Of a stretch of DNA of 12,841 nucleotides, positions 1-7,075 are shown one piece after another. The stretch is from Candidatus Zixiibacteriota bacterium (lineage in GTDB: Bacteria; Zixibacteria; MSB-5A5; JAABVY01; JAHJOQ01). The translations under genes were made by a program, and so were the position numbers. The number at the start of each line of letters is the position of its first letter. Position 1 is the stretch's first letter. The stretch is from assembly GCA_024275215.1 (NCBI GenBank), contig JAJRZO010000039.1:1-12841 (forward strand). Reading direction: 5' to 3'. Below the pieces are notes generated by a model. The model worked only from the letters and a program-made list of their open reading frames with translations, ran no database searches and had not been told where the DNA came from.

Positions 1-289
1 GAGACCACTCTTTCCTGATCGATGTTATGGTATATTTGATTACGACAGAATTATCATACAGTTCATATCTTGTAGGAAAATAGAAACCGGACAGCGATCC
101 GATCAGAATAATTGTGCAGAGTGCGGTGAAAAGAGGTGAGAGAGTCCATGTGTATATCCCTATAGCAATCAGCACAATGAATGCCGAAACCAGAACAGCA
201 ATCACCGGCCGCTTTTTCGCAGGATGAACCACCCATGATATCAGCAGTTCCGCCTGTTTGGTTTCATTCTGTCGTTTTTCATCGATCAT
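1..289 (-). CDS. Hypothetical membrane protein, N-terminal part (truncated by window edge)
   Basis: An open frame begins with MIDEKRQNETKQ at position 289 and runs leftward off the window with about 96 residues visible. After a charged N-terminus and the segment LLISWVVHPAKKRP come two hydrophobic stretches, VIAVLVSAFIVLIAIGIY and LFTALCTIILIGSLSGFYF, each long enough to cross the membrane. They are followed by FPTRYELYDNSVVIKYTITS. A two-helix hairpin leading into a short beta-rich stretch resembles small bacterial PH-domain membrane proteins, but the visible part is too short to assign a family. The function is unknown. No Shine-Dalgarno sequence precedes the ATG. Instead a TTGACA/TAGCTT promoter lies so close that the transcript would start at or next to the start codon. 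The gene diverges from the secreted-protein gene at 431. Confidence 0.7.
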   Translation of the reverse strand, partial: MIDEKRQNETKQAELLISWVVHPAKKRPVIAVLVSAFIVLIAIGIYTWTLSPLFTALCTIILIGSLSGFYFPTRYELYDNSVVIKYTITSIRKEWS

Positions 290-324
290 AGCCCTAAGCT
301 ACGCAAAGAGTATCGTTCTGTCAA
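290..324 (-). promoter_or_regulatory. Predicted promoter of the leftward membrane gene, possibly leaderless
   Basis: On the minus strand, TTGACA (324-319) is followed by a 17-nt spacer and TAGCTT (301-296). Six nucleotides then lead to the ATG at 289. The -35 box is a perfect match and the -10 box fits TAnnnT. Usual spacing puts transcription start at about the ATG itself. No Shine-Dalgarno sequence is present. Confidence 0.45.
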
Positions 325-417
325 CGGATAGCGCGGCCTCTGTTCCAATCCTGCACAATGTTGCGGGGCAAACTCATCAATACTGCAAGCAAACCCAATA
401 AGGTCGATAGTAATGTC

Positions 418-423
418 GGAGGA
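418..423 (+). promoter_or_regulatory. Ribosome binding site deciding the start at 431
   Basis: GGAGGA sits 7 nt before the ATG at 431. The upstream in-frame ATG at 413 has no such site and would place residues ahead of the signal peptide, so 431 is preferred. Confidence 0.8.
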
Positions 424-430
424 ATACATC

Positions 431-1270
431 ATGCGTTTGATCTCGATTATTCTCGTTTCGATCATGCTGGCATCGACTGTTCACGCCAAAGTTATCAAAT
501 GCCGGCTGTCGGATAGCAGTAATCATCCTGTCAGTGACGCTCAGATCTACGCCGATTGCAGAGATAACTATTTCTTCACTGATCAGGATGGTGTTGCACT
601 GATCTATGTCGAACCGGACTATATCGATTGCATCCTCGAAGTGACACATGCCGATTTCCTGAGCAGAAAAAGACTGCTCAGTCTGGGCAACGACAGCGAC
701 ACAACAGATTTCGAGATCACATTGACCCGTCCCGGAGAAATCGAACATATCATCCCGAACGACAGAACGAGTCGCTTCATCCGTGTTCAGCCATGCGGAT
801 CGATCTCAGAGTTCAAGTGTGTTGATTCCATCGATAGTGATGGGAATAAATTCACCGTAAGTTTCACTCCGGATGGAAACACCGGCAGCTTCGGATTCAT
901 GCTAACGCTCGATGCAGGTGAGATTGAAATGCTGGGGTCGGAGAATGGCTATGATCTCAATTCGGCTGAGAAGCTGGTATTCTCCGCGAAGTCTGTATCC
1001 GGCGAACATGATGTGATCTTTATGTCGCTTCTATCTGATTGTGATGAAAATGGCAGGTCATGTCCGACTCTGAGAACGAAGCTCACAAACGAGTTTGCTC
1101 GTTATGAAATCAATCTGTCGCGCTGGAACCGTGATAATGTGAAATCGATCCTTGGATGTATGGTCGAAGCTGATTCAGGCAATTCCCCGATTGAAATCGA
1201 AATATCAAATCTCGGAATACTGCATTCCTCAACTCAATCAGTCAGTGACGCGGGAGTATCCGCGCATTGA
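431..1270 (+). CDS. Secreted cysteine-rich protein with CNA-B-like and carbohydrate-binding-like domains
   Basis: This is a 279-residue exported protein of unknown function. It starts with a clear signal peptide (MRLISIILVSIMLASTVHA, cut before Lys20). The first mature domain (about residues 20-110) carries the pattern of a Cna-B/carboxypeptidase-regulatory-like fold: a short strand, then NHPVSDAQIYADC, then FFTDQDGVALIYV. The second domain (about 125-270) includes EKLVFSAKSVSG, FARYEINLSRWN and a final IEIEISNLGIL. These resemble the strand pattern of jelly-roll carbohydrate-binding or galactose-binding-like modules. The mature protein has eight cysteines spread over both domains, an even number that suggests disulfides formed outside the cytoplasm. 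I see no catalytic motif. It is followed after 88 bp by a transporter gene, with no evident terminator between. Fold assignments are by eye and tentative; export is well supported. Confidence 0.8.
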   Translation: MRLISIILVSIMLASTVHAKVIKCRLSDSSNHPVSDAQIYADCRDNYFFTDQDGVALIYVEPDYIDCILEVTHADFLSRKRLLSLGNDSDTTDFEITLTRPGEIEHIIPNDRTSRFIRVQPCGSISEFKCVDSIDSDGNKFTVSFTPDGNTGSFGFMLTLDAGEIEMLGSENGYDLNSAEKLVFSAKSVSGEHDVIFMSLLSDCDENGRSCPTLRTKLTNEFARYEINLSRWNRDNVKSILGCMVEADSGNSPIEIEISNLGILHSSTQSVSDAGVSAH

Positions 1271-1306
1271 GTAACAGCTATTTATTCTCAACTCGATGAA
1301 ATTTCT

Positions 1307-1334
1307 TTGATGGTTGCCCGTATTCGCTTAGTTT
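1307..1334 (+). promoter_or_regulatory. Possible promoter of the EamA transporter gene
   Basis: TTGATG (1307-1312) and TAGTTT (1329-1334) are separated by 16 nt in the 88-bp gap before the transporter. Transcription would begin around 1341, leaving a short leader that holds the AAAGGA ribosome site. The match is weak, and the transporter could instead be read from the upstream gene. Confidence 0.25.
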
Positions 1335-1346
1335 GTCGCGTCAGAG

Positions 1347-1352
1347 AAAGGA
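1347..1352 (+). promoter_or_regulatory. Ribosome binding site for a TTG start at 1359
   Basis: AAAGGA lies 6 nt before TTG at 1359. No ATG or GTG occurs in frame before the first membrane helix, so the non-AUG start is chosen on this site and on the family's usual N-terminus. Confidence 0.65.
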
Positions 1353-1358
1353 CAACCA

Positions 1359-2231
1359 TTGCTAAATATCGTTCTGTTCCTTCTTTTAACATTGGTGTGG
1401 GGTTCGACCTGGCTGGTCTTGAAAATCGGCCTTGAGTCCGCACCGCCATTTTGGTCTGCGACATTCAGGTTCGCCATCAGTTTCGTTGTGCTGGCAATCG
1501 TTATACTGTTCAGGCGGCCTGATTATCGTCCGGTGAGAAAGAACTTCGGCAAGATACTATTCGCAGGTTTCCTGTCATACGGAGTAAATTACGCGCTGAT
1601 TTATTGGGGACAGGGATACGTTTCGTCCGGCACAGCATCGGTACTATTCGCGTCGATTCCATTTTTCACAGCCGCTTTTTCGTTCATGATGCTTCCTGAA
1701 GAAAAACTGTCAGGTTTGAAAATACTCGGAATCACAATCGGATTCGTGGGCATCGTGATTATTTATATTGGAGATATATCGCTGAAAGGGGAGATGGCGA
1801 TTTGGGGAGGCGCGGTGGTTACGGTTTCATCGGCGGTCGCAGGATTCGTCAGTGTTTTCATCAAGCGTCATCTCAAACATGTCGATTCCCTTCTCCTTAC
1901 ACACACTCAGATGATTCCGGGTATAATCCTGCTTCTGATTATGGCGCTTCTGTTCGATGATTTCGATCTGTTGCGATTCGATTCGACAACGATCCTCACT
2001 ACGGCATACCTTGCAACTTTCGGTACAGCATTCGCATTCTGGGCGTATTTCTATCTGCTCGCAAGAATAGAGGTCGTGAAACTGTCGCTGATAGGGTTTC
2101 TGACACCGATCATCGCATTATTCCTTGGCTGGATCGTATTGGATGAGACACTGTCGGCAAGATTCACCGCAGGAACATTTCTTGTTCTCATCGGAATATG
2201 GTTCGCATCACGAGAAAAGAAATTGAAGTAG
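1359..2231 (+). CDS. EamA-family drug/metabolite (DMT) transporter
   Basis: This 290-residue integral inner-membrane protein has the ten-helix, two-repeat layout of the EamA branch of the drug/metabolite transporter superfamily. The first repeat opens with the typical LTLVWGSTWLVLKIGLE and PPFWSATFRFAISF, and continues through GTASVLFASIPFFTAAFSFM and KILGITIGFVGIVIIY. The second repeat starts near residue 147 with AIWGGAVVTVSSAVAGFVSVF. It includes AYLATFGTAFAFWAYFYLL and ends in SARFTAGTFLVLIGIWFASREKK. The length is normal for the family. Members export or import amino acids, nucleotides or other small metabolites; the substrate cannot be read from sequence. It uses a TTG start. It ends in TAG and is followed at once by a hairpin, so TAG functions as a stop codon here. 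Confidence 0.92.
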   Translation: MLNIVLFLLLTLVWGSTWLVLKIGLESAPPFWSATFRFAISFVVLAIVILFRRPDYRPVRKNFGKILFAGFLSYGVNYALIYWGQGYVSSGTASVLFASIPFFTAAFSFMMLPEEKLSGLKILGITIGFVGIVIIYIGDISLKGEMAIWGGAVVTVSSAVAGFVSVFIKRHLKHVDSLLLTHTQMIPGIILLLIMALLFDDFDLLRFDSTTILTTAYLATFGTAFAFWAYFYLLARIEVVKLSLIGFLTPIIALFLGWIVLDETLSARFTAGTFLVLIGIWFASREKKLK

Positions 2232-2269
2232 TAGATAATAGTCATGCCAGCTTCAGGCATGATTATCTA
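2232..2269. terminator. Hairpin between convergent transporter and patatin genes
   Basis: TAGATAAT and TCATGCC on the left pair with GGCATGA and ATTATCTA on the right around the loop AGCTTCA, with a small bulge on the left arm. The hairpin lies in the 48-bp gap between two convergent stop codons, a usual place for a bidirectional terminator. No long T-run follows on either strand. Confidence 0.5.
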
Positions 2270-2279
2270 TCTGTCTGTA

Positions 2280-4910
2280 TCAGAAATCATGACCGACATC
2301 GATATAAACTCGATCGTATTTCTCATTGGTGCGGCCATAGGAAACTGAGACCGGACCTATTGGTGAGTCGTAAGCCAATTCTATCCCCAACGCATGCTTG
2401 AGATTTTTCAATGTGATTTCTTCCAGTGTCGACCAGACATTGCCAGTGTCGTATCTTCCAGTCACATAAAAACGATATGGCAACTTGAAACGAATACCCA
2501 TGTTTGCCCTGAACATCTTGTCACCATTGAGAGCGTCATTGTAGAAACCGTAGAATGTCCGGTTGCCGCCCATGTAGAACTTCTCCCAATCAGGAAGTTC
2601 TATGTCGGAAATTCCAACGGCAAAAGCAGGTTGAAGGCCGATATATCGGGTTGCCGGAATCTGCGCACGCCAGTCGAAATAGGCTTTCTTATACCTGTTC
2701 TCACCGCCGAACGCATCGAACGCATATTCGAGATAGAAATGTGACGCTACACCGATTTCCGGAAACGGATACTTATTGAGATTGTCAAGCCGCGATCTGA
2801 GTGTCAGGCTGCGAAGATTTCTGTGAACAAGTCCGGCTGTTCCGGGGAGATCAATGCGAACCTGAGTCGCTTTTGCTTCGAGAGTAACAATACCCAGCCT
2901 TGCGATCTGCTGACCAAATGCGAAGATCACTCCTGTTTGACGTTCGCGGTTGAATCCCCAGGATTTGTTGTCTTTGAAACGATCCCGCTTGAGCCTGTTG
3001 TGATACAGTTTCAGGTGATATGTCAGATATGTCTCGAATATCCTGTCGGCTTTCAGATGGATACTATAGTATTTCCGCATCTCTCCGTATTGCACTCGCG
3101 CAAACAACTCGTGCGAATACCCAAGCACATTGGCATCGACAAAATCTATGAATGTCTCAGCATGGTAGTGTTCGTGGTAATGTCCGCCGAGGCGAATAAG
3201 TCTTGATTCTCGCTCCCTGACCTCGATCTTCACGGAAGCTCTGCCCTCACGTCTGTCAACATTCAGGTTCACTCTTTCAAACAAACCAGTCGAGAAAATC
3301 CTCGAGACACCTTTCTGGGCAGCTTTGAGATTGAAAGGATCCCCTGTTTTGAGTGCGAAATTGCGCCTGATGACCCACCCTCTTGTGCGATTATTCCCGA
3401 CAACCCAGACATCACCGGTAAGACCTTCGTTGATATATAACATCAGCCTGTTCTGCATCTCATCTAATCGTACAGAATCGATTTCGACAAGATCATAGCC
3501 ATGTTTGCGATAGATAGAAAGAATACGATCCCGAACCTGTTGCACTCTCTCAGTCAAACCCTTTATCTCTGTCGTGTCATTCAACGCCTCAGCAATAGTA
3601 TTGTCCGGCAGTGTCCTGTTGCCGGTCCAGCCGAACTCGATACGAGACCCGATTGGTTGCACACTAAATTTAAGAATATCGATATCGGCTGAATCAATAA
3701 CCGTCACCTCGATACTTCGCAGCAATCCCTCCTGCATGATCTGCACTGCGGCCAAACGTATTTTATCACTGTCGACGACTCCGTCGTTTCCAATATCTGA
3801 TTTCAGAGCAGCAACACACGGATAAGACAACAGCTCATCCGGTATCTGTATGGAATCGACAGAAACAAGATCGGATGCCGTATTCACCGAGTATTTCGAC
3901 TCGATGCTCTGCATTATCGCCGGCATCGCCTTGATTGCGGCCTCCTGCCCGATTTCGATCAACTTGTCGATGTCGTCAAAATCTGTAGCCGAATGTTCAT
4001 TCAGTTCCGGGACAATCACAGCATCAGCCTGACTCAGTTCGCGCCGTCTTGCCTCAAGTTGCATGATCGTAGTAGTTTGATTTGCGATATCGACGGCATC
4101 CTTTATCTGATCTCTGTCGAGTAATGTCGATGTCGTATTGACAGCAATCACGAAATCGCAACCTTCGGATTTGGCGACTTCGACAGGAATCGGGGTCAGA
4201 AGGCCTCCATCCATCAGCAGCATCGAATCAAGTTCGAGTGGGGTGAATGCCAGTGGCACACTCATGGTAGCTCTGAGAGCATCTGCGAGGTTACCATTTT
4301 TGAAGATCACAGGCTTTGCCGTGAGAATATCGACAGCACAGATTCTAAGCGGGATTTTCAGGTTGTCGAAATTGTGCCGCGATCTGTAGTTAGGCTCCAG
4401 CGCCAGTTTTGTAAGAAGAGAATTAAGTTTTTGTCCACCAGTCAACGCTTTTGGAATAGTCGGCTTGAATCCTTCAAATCGAATAGCCAGCAGATACTTC
4501 TCTCCATGCTCTCTCTGTGTCAGAAACAGGCTTGACCGTCTCGGTTTATCTGAGAAAAATCCACTCCACTTGACTGATTTGGTCAGTTGTTCAATACTGT
4601 CAGCCGTATAACCAGCCGCCCAAAGTCCCCCGATTATGCCCCCCATGCTTGTTCCGGCAATCAGGTCAACCTGCAAACCGCATCGTTCGAATTCTTTCAA
4701 GACTCCAATCTGTGCAAGACCGCGAGCACCGCCACCTGACAGCGCCAGACCGATTCGTGGTCGTGATACTTCCGACATGGCTTGAGAATAGTCGTTTTCG
4801 AGGATGTCATCCAGATCGAGTTTAATCAGTGTCGTCGATTCTGCTTTGAGCGATGTCGTCAGTGTGGCGACAATCAGCAACATATTGAATAACAGCATAC
4901 GAGTATTCAT
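2280..4910 (-). CDS. Patatin-like phospholipase with POTRA domains and BamA-like barrel (type Vd-like)
   Basis: This 876-residue protein is predicted to be an outer-membrane lipid acyl hydrolase. A signal peptide (about residues 1-23, ending LKA) is followed by a patatin domain (about 50-345) with every expected motif. These are the oxyanion-hole loop GGGARG (59-64), the nucleophile elbow GTSMG (86-90, Ser88) and the catalytic Asp in DGG (Asp234). Next come two clear POTRA-like segments (about 422-497 and 498-568, the latter with TGLFERVNLNVD) and a possible degenerate one before them. The C-terminal 300 residues show amphipathic strands of a BamA/surface-antigen barrel and end in Phe. Known relatives with this order are PlpD and FplA, type Vd proteins in which the barrel anchors or exports the lipase; those have a single POTRA. 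The natural lipid substrate is not evident. A histidine cluster (HYHEHYH, 577-583) marks the start of the barrel. Confidence 0.92.
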   Translation of the reverse strand: MNTRMLLFNMLLIVATLTTSLKAESTTLIKLDLDDILENDYSQAMSEVSRPRIGLALSGGGARGLAQIGVLKEFERCGLQVDLIAGTSMGGIIGGLWAAGYTADSIEQLTKSVKWSGFFSDKPRRSSLFLTQREHGEKYLLAIRFEGFKPTIPKALTGGQKLNSLLTKLALEPNYRSRHNFDNLKIPLRICAVDILTAKPVIFKNGNLADALRATMSVPLAFTPLELDSMLLMDGGLLTPIPVEVAKSEGCDFVIAVNTTSTLLDRDQIKDAVDIANQTTTIMQLEARRRELSQADAVIVPELNEHSATDFDDIDKLIEIGQEAAIKAMPAIMQSIESKYSVNTASDLVSVDSIQIPDELLSYPCVAALKSDIGNDGVVDSDKIRLAAVQIMQEGLLRSIEVTVIDSADIDILKFSVQPIGSRIEFGWTGNRTLPDNTIAEALNDTTEIKGLTERVQQVRDRILSIYRKHGYDLVEIDSVRLDEMQNRLMLYINEGLTGDVWVVGNNRTRGWVIRRNFALKTGDPFNLKAAQKGVSRIFSTGLFERVNLNVDRREGRASVKIEVRERESRLIRLGGHYHEHYHAETFIDFVDANVLGYSHELFARVQYGEMRKYYSIHLKADRIFETYLTYHLKLYHNRLKRDRFKDNKSWGFNRERQTGVIFAFGQQIARLGIVTLEAKATQVRIDLPGTAGLVHRNLRSLTLRSRLDNLNKYPFPEIGVASHFYLEYAFDAFGGENRYKKAYFDWRAQIPATRYIGLQPAFAVGISDIELPDWEKFYMGGNRTFYGFYNDALNGDKMFRANMGIRFKLPYRFYVTGRYDTGNVWSTLEEITLKNLKHALGIELAYDSPIGPVSVSYGRTNEKYDRVYIDVGHDF

Positions 4911-4945
4911 CGCGCAACGTTACGAAACCATCACAGCAATGGCAA
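4911..4945 (-). promoter_or_regulatory. Predicted promoter of the patatin gene, possibly leaderless
   Basis: On the minus strand, TTGCCA (4945-4940), a 17-nt spacer and TAACGT (4922-4917) are followed by six nucleotides and the ATG at 4910. The geometry is the same as at 290-324, and again no Shine-Dalgarno sequence precedes the start. The -35 box matches 5 of 6 consensus bases; the -10 box fits only TAnnnT. Confidence 0.4.
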
Positions 4946-4968
4946 CACAATTCCCGAAGCTGTTTGAG

Positions 4969-5003
4969 TTGACAATCAGTCCGCCAATGGCGTAATTTCG
5001 TCT
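4969..5003 (+). promoter_or_regulatory. Predicted promoter of the RNA methyltransferase gene, possibly leaderless
   Basis: A perfect TTGACA (4969-4974), an 18-nt spacer and TAATTT (4993-4998) lead within five nucleotides to the ATG at 5004. No Shine-Dalgarno sequence is visible. The first T of the -35 box is 35 nt before the start codon, exactly as for the genes starting at 289 and 4910. Confidence 0.45.
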
Positions 5004-5804
5004 ATGGAACTCAGCGCGAGAAATCTCTCCATACTTGTCCGGTTGAAATCGAGGAAAGGCCGTCACAAGCATCGAGCATTTGTTGTCTCAGGCATCAGGG
5101 CTGTCTCCGAGCTTATCGCTGCCGGATGGAAACCGGAGTTGTATGCGGTTGCCGGTTCCGAGTTGACTGACACCGGGAGACAATTCGTCGCCAAGCTTAA
5201 TCCGAAAACGATTTATGACATCACAGCGCGGGATCTGAAGAAAGTCGACAGTTCGAAAACCTCGCAAGGTTTGATAGCGATGGTTTCATACGACAATCCG
5301 GTTAAACGGAATTCAACACGTAATCTCGTCCTGGCCCTTGATGATATTTCCGACCCGTCAAATCTTGGTTCGATATTACGGTCTGCGCACGCTTTTGGTT
5401 TTGGGAATGTCGTCATGGGGGCTGCCACTTGTGATCCATTCTCTCCAAAAGTTATCCGCGCGGCGGCTGGGATGTTGTTCCACCTTGACTTGAAGCAGGT
5501 AACAGATTTGACAGCAGCTATAATGGAACTGAGAGATTCCGGTTATTCAATACTCGGTGCGGATATGGATGGCTCTGATATCAACTCCTCCCCGGATGGA
5601 CTTGATAAAATATGTCTCGTTGTCGGCAATGAGGCGTTTGGAATCTCACACGAAATTGCCGCTTTGTGCGATACTCTCGTCAGGATTCCGATATCCGATA
5701 AATGTGAATCGCTGAGCGCCCCGGTTGCGGCTGCAATAGCTATGTACGAAGTCTCGAAGAACATTGACGCACACGGCAAGACGGTGCAACAAAAAGTCTC
5801 GTGA
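5004..5804 (+). CDS. SpoU/TrmH-family RNA 2'-O-ribose methyltransferase
   Basis: This 266-residue cytoplasmic enzyme is predicted to transfer a methyl group from S-adenosylmethionine to a ribose 2'-OH in rRNA or tRNA. The N-terminal part (to about residue 100) has the substrate-binding domain pattern, with RKGRHKHRAFVVSGIRAVSELI and a later KTSQGLIAMV. The C-terminal SPOUT domain holds motif 1 (LDDISDPSNLGSILRSAHAFG, with the key Asn and Arg), motif 2 (LVVGNEAFGIS) and motif 3 (IPISDKCESLSAPVAAAIA). In most members motif 3 reads S-L-N; here the Asn is replaced by Ser. The length and two-domain layout resemble RlmB-like enzymes, but the exact RNA target cannot be told. The gene diverges from the patatin gene and is followed 40 bp later by the DUF4097-like gene, probably in the same transcript. 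Confidence 0.9.
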   Translation: MELSARNLSILVRLKSRKGRHKHRAFVVSGIRAVSELIAAGWKPELYAVAGSELTDTGRQFVAKLNPKTIYDITARDLKKVDSSKTSQGLIAMVSYDNPVKRNSTRNLVLALDDISDPSNLGSILRSAHAFGFGNVVMGAATCDPFSPKVIRAAAGMLFHLDLKQVTDLTAAIMELRDSGYSILGADMDGSDINSSPDGLDKICLVVGNEAFGISHEIAALCDTLVRIPISDKCESLSAPVAAAIAMYEVSKNIDAHGKTVQQKVS

Positions 5805-5809
5805 GCCGT

Positions 5810-5824
5810 ACTCTATCATAGAGT
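5810..5824. other. Short inverted repeat between methyltransferase and DUF4097-like genes
   Basis: ACTCTA-TCA-TAGAGT forms a six-pair stem with a three-base loop, 5 nt after the methyltransferase stop and just before the next gene's ribosome site. No T-run follows, so it is not a typical terminator. It could modulate translation of the downstream gene or be a chance palindrome. Confidence 0.3.
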
Positions 5825-5828
5825 GATG

Positions 5829-5837
5829 AAAGGTGAT
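5829..5837 (+). promoter_or_regulatory. Ribosome binding site deciding the start at 5845
   Basis: AAAGGTGAT lies 7 nt before ATG 5845. Two earlier in-frame starts (GTG 5833, ATG 5836) fall inside this site and have nothing comparable upstream. Confidence 0.6.
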
Positions 5838-5844
5838 GCCGATC

Positions 5845-6921
5845 ATGTCAAGCACAGGTAACCCAATCCGCCCCATTTTATTAGCGATAATCCTGCTCGC
5901 GGTCTGGACAATCACCGTGTCAGCGGCTAAGATAGTGAGCGTTTCCAACGAAATATATGAATCAGAAGAAGTAAGCAATAGTCTCGGTACAGAACAGATT
6001 GAGAGAATCATAATAAAGGCAACCGGACCGCTTTCAGGAACAGTTGCTATCCACGCTAAAAAATCGAAGCATGTGCTGTCTTATATTCAACATTACAAAG
6101 CAAACTCACTGGAGCAGGCGGAGCAGTTTTCCGAGTACATCGATGTTTCAACGTCAAACCAGGACGGGACTGTTCAAGTTAAAGTTACTACTCAACGAAA
6201 TGCTCCCTGGTCCGGAACGAATTTCTCAGCTCGTCTTGAATTGCAGATTTCCGTGCCGGAATCGATAGCTGTTGAGATTGATTCAAAATACCTCGATGCG
6301 AACATGACCGGTCCATTTTCGACAGTCCATGTAAATAGCGAATATGGTAAGGTCAGGGTCAAAAATGTATTCAAGGAACTGATCATCAAGACTGCAAACA
6401 GCCGCGTCACGCTGACGGATATTAGCGGCAGCGTTAATGTATCAACATCGAACAGTCCAATCAAGGCACAGAATATCGACACCCACGGAGAAATCGCCTA
6501 CTTTACAAACGAGTATGGACTGATTGAAATATCTCGCTTCACAGGAAGACTTTCCTGCGAAACATCTTACTCCCCGATTGATTTGAGAGGTATACGGCTT
6601 ACTGCGGGCAATTCGCGAATCACGACAACTTATAGCGCCATTGAAGCTGAGATCATCGAAATAGATAGCGCTGACCTCATTGTGAGTGACAATTTTTCGA
6701 ATGTCTATCTCACTCTTCCGGAAACTGCTGAAGCCGAATTCGATCTGAATGTTGACAAGGGAGGCAGGATATACCTTCACGACATTACTGTTACCCCGGT
6801 CGAAATGGAACAGGAGCATCTTCTCGCCCGCACAGACAATCCCAACTCACATATCCGTGTCGATATCAGCGGTATCGGCACAATCGAAATCAAGGGAAAG
6901 AAGTTCTACGGAACACATTGA
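5845..6921 (+). CDS. Secreted DUF4097-like beta-helix protein
   Basis: This 358-residue protein is predicted to be exported; its role is unknown. A signal peptide (MSSTGNPIRPILLAIILLAV..., cut near residue 27 after VSA) precedes a beta-rich body. From about residue 145 the sequence is a ladder of short strands separated by turns with recurring Asn/Ser-Tyr-Gly/Ser steps: SEYGKVRVKNV, ANSRVTLTDI, TSNSPIKAQNI, NEYGLIEISRF, TSYSPIDLRGI. This is the signature of the DUF4097/GIN-like putative adhesin fold, a right-handed beta-helix. Such proteins are common in Bacteroidetes and related phyla, and their biochemical role is not established. There is no cysteine-linked lipobox, and no catalytic motif is visible. 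It follows the methyltransferase gene closely and is separated by 154 bp from the barrel-SppA gene. Confidence 0.82.
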   Translation: MSSTGNPIRPILLAIILLAVWTITVSAAKIVSVSNEIYESEEVSNSLGTEQIERIIIKATGPLSGTVAIHAKKSKHVLSYIQHYKANSLEQAEQFSEYIDVSTSNQDGTVQVKVTTQRNAPWSGTNFSARLELQISVPESIAVEIDSKYLDANMTGPFSTVHVNSEYGKVRVKNVFKELIIKTANSRVTLTDISGSVNVSTSNSPIKAQNIDTHGEIAYFTNEYGLIEISRFTGRLSCETSYSPIDLRGIRLTAGNSRITTTYSAIEAEIIEIDSADLIVSDNFSNVYLTLPETAEAEFDLNVDKGGRIYLHDITVTPVEMEQEHLLARTDNPNSHIRVDISGIGTIEIKGKKFYGTH

Positions 6922-6967
6922 TCCCGTTCCCTCAATCGAGAAGCCTTTTGGCCTGAACGAATATTGG

Positions 6968-6996
6968 TTGCTCCCAATCAATGATCCTCGTATGAT
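6968..6996 (+). promoter_or_regulatory. Possible promoter of the barrel-SppA gene
   Basis: TTGCTC (6968-6973) and TATGAT (6991-6996, five of six consensus bases) are separated by 17 nt in the 154-bp gap. Transcription would start near 7003, leaving a leader of about 70 nt that ends in the AGGGAG ribosome site. The -35 match is poor. Confidence 0.35.
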
Positions 6997-7064
6997 TATC
7001 TGAGGCAGGTGCCTGACTGGAAAATACTGAGCAGCGGCAATCTGTCCAAAGGATTCATTAAGTC

Positions 7065-7070
7065 AGGGAG
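7065..7070 (+). promoter_or_regulatory. Ribosome binding site deciding the start at 7076
   Basis: AGGGAG is 5 nt before ATG 7076. The in-frame GTG at 7070 overlaps this site and is therefore unlikely to be the start. Confidence 0.65.
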
Positions 7071-7075
7071 TGACT

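Noticed and set aside
2198..4389. Several plus-strand open frames of 60-127 codons opposite the patatin gene
   Set aside because: They are antisense shadows of a gene with intact catalytic motifs and lack ribosome sites and recognisable domains.
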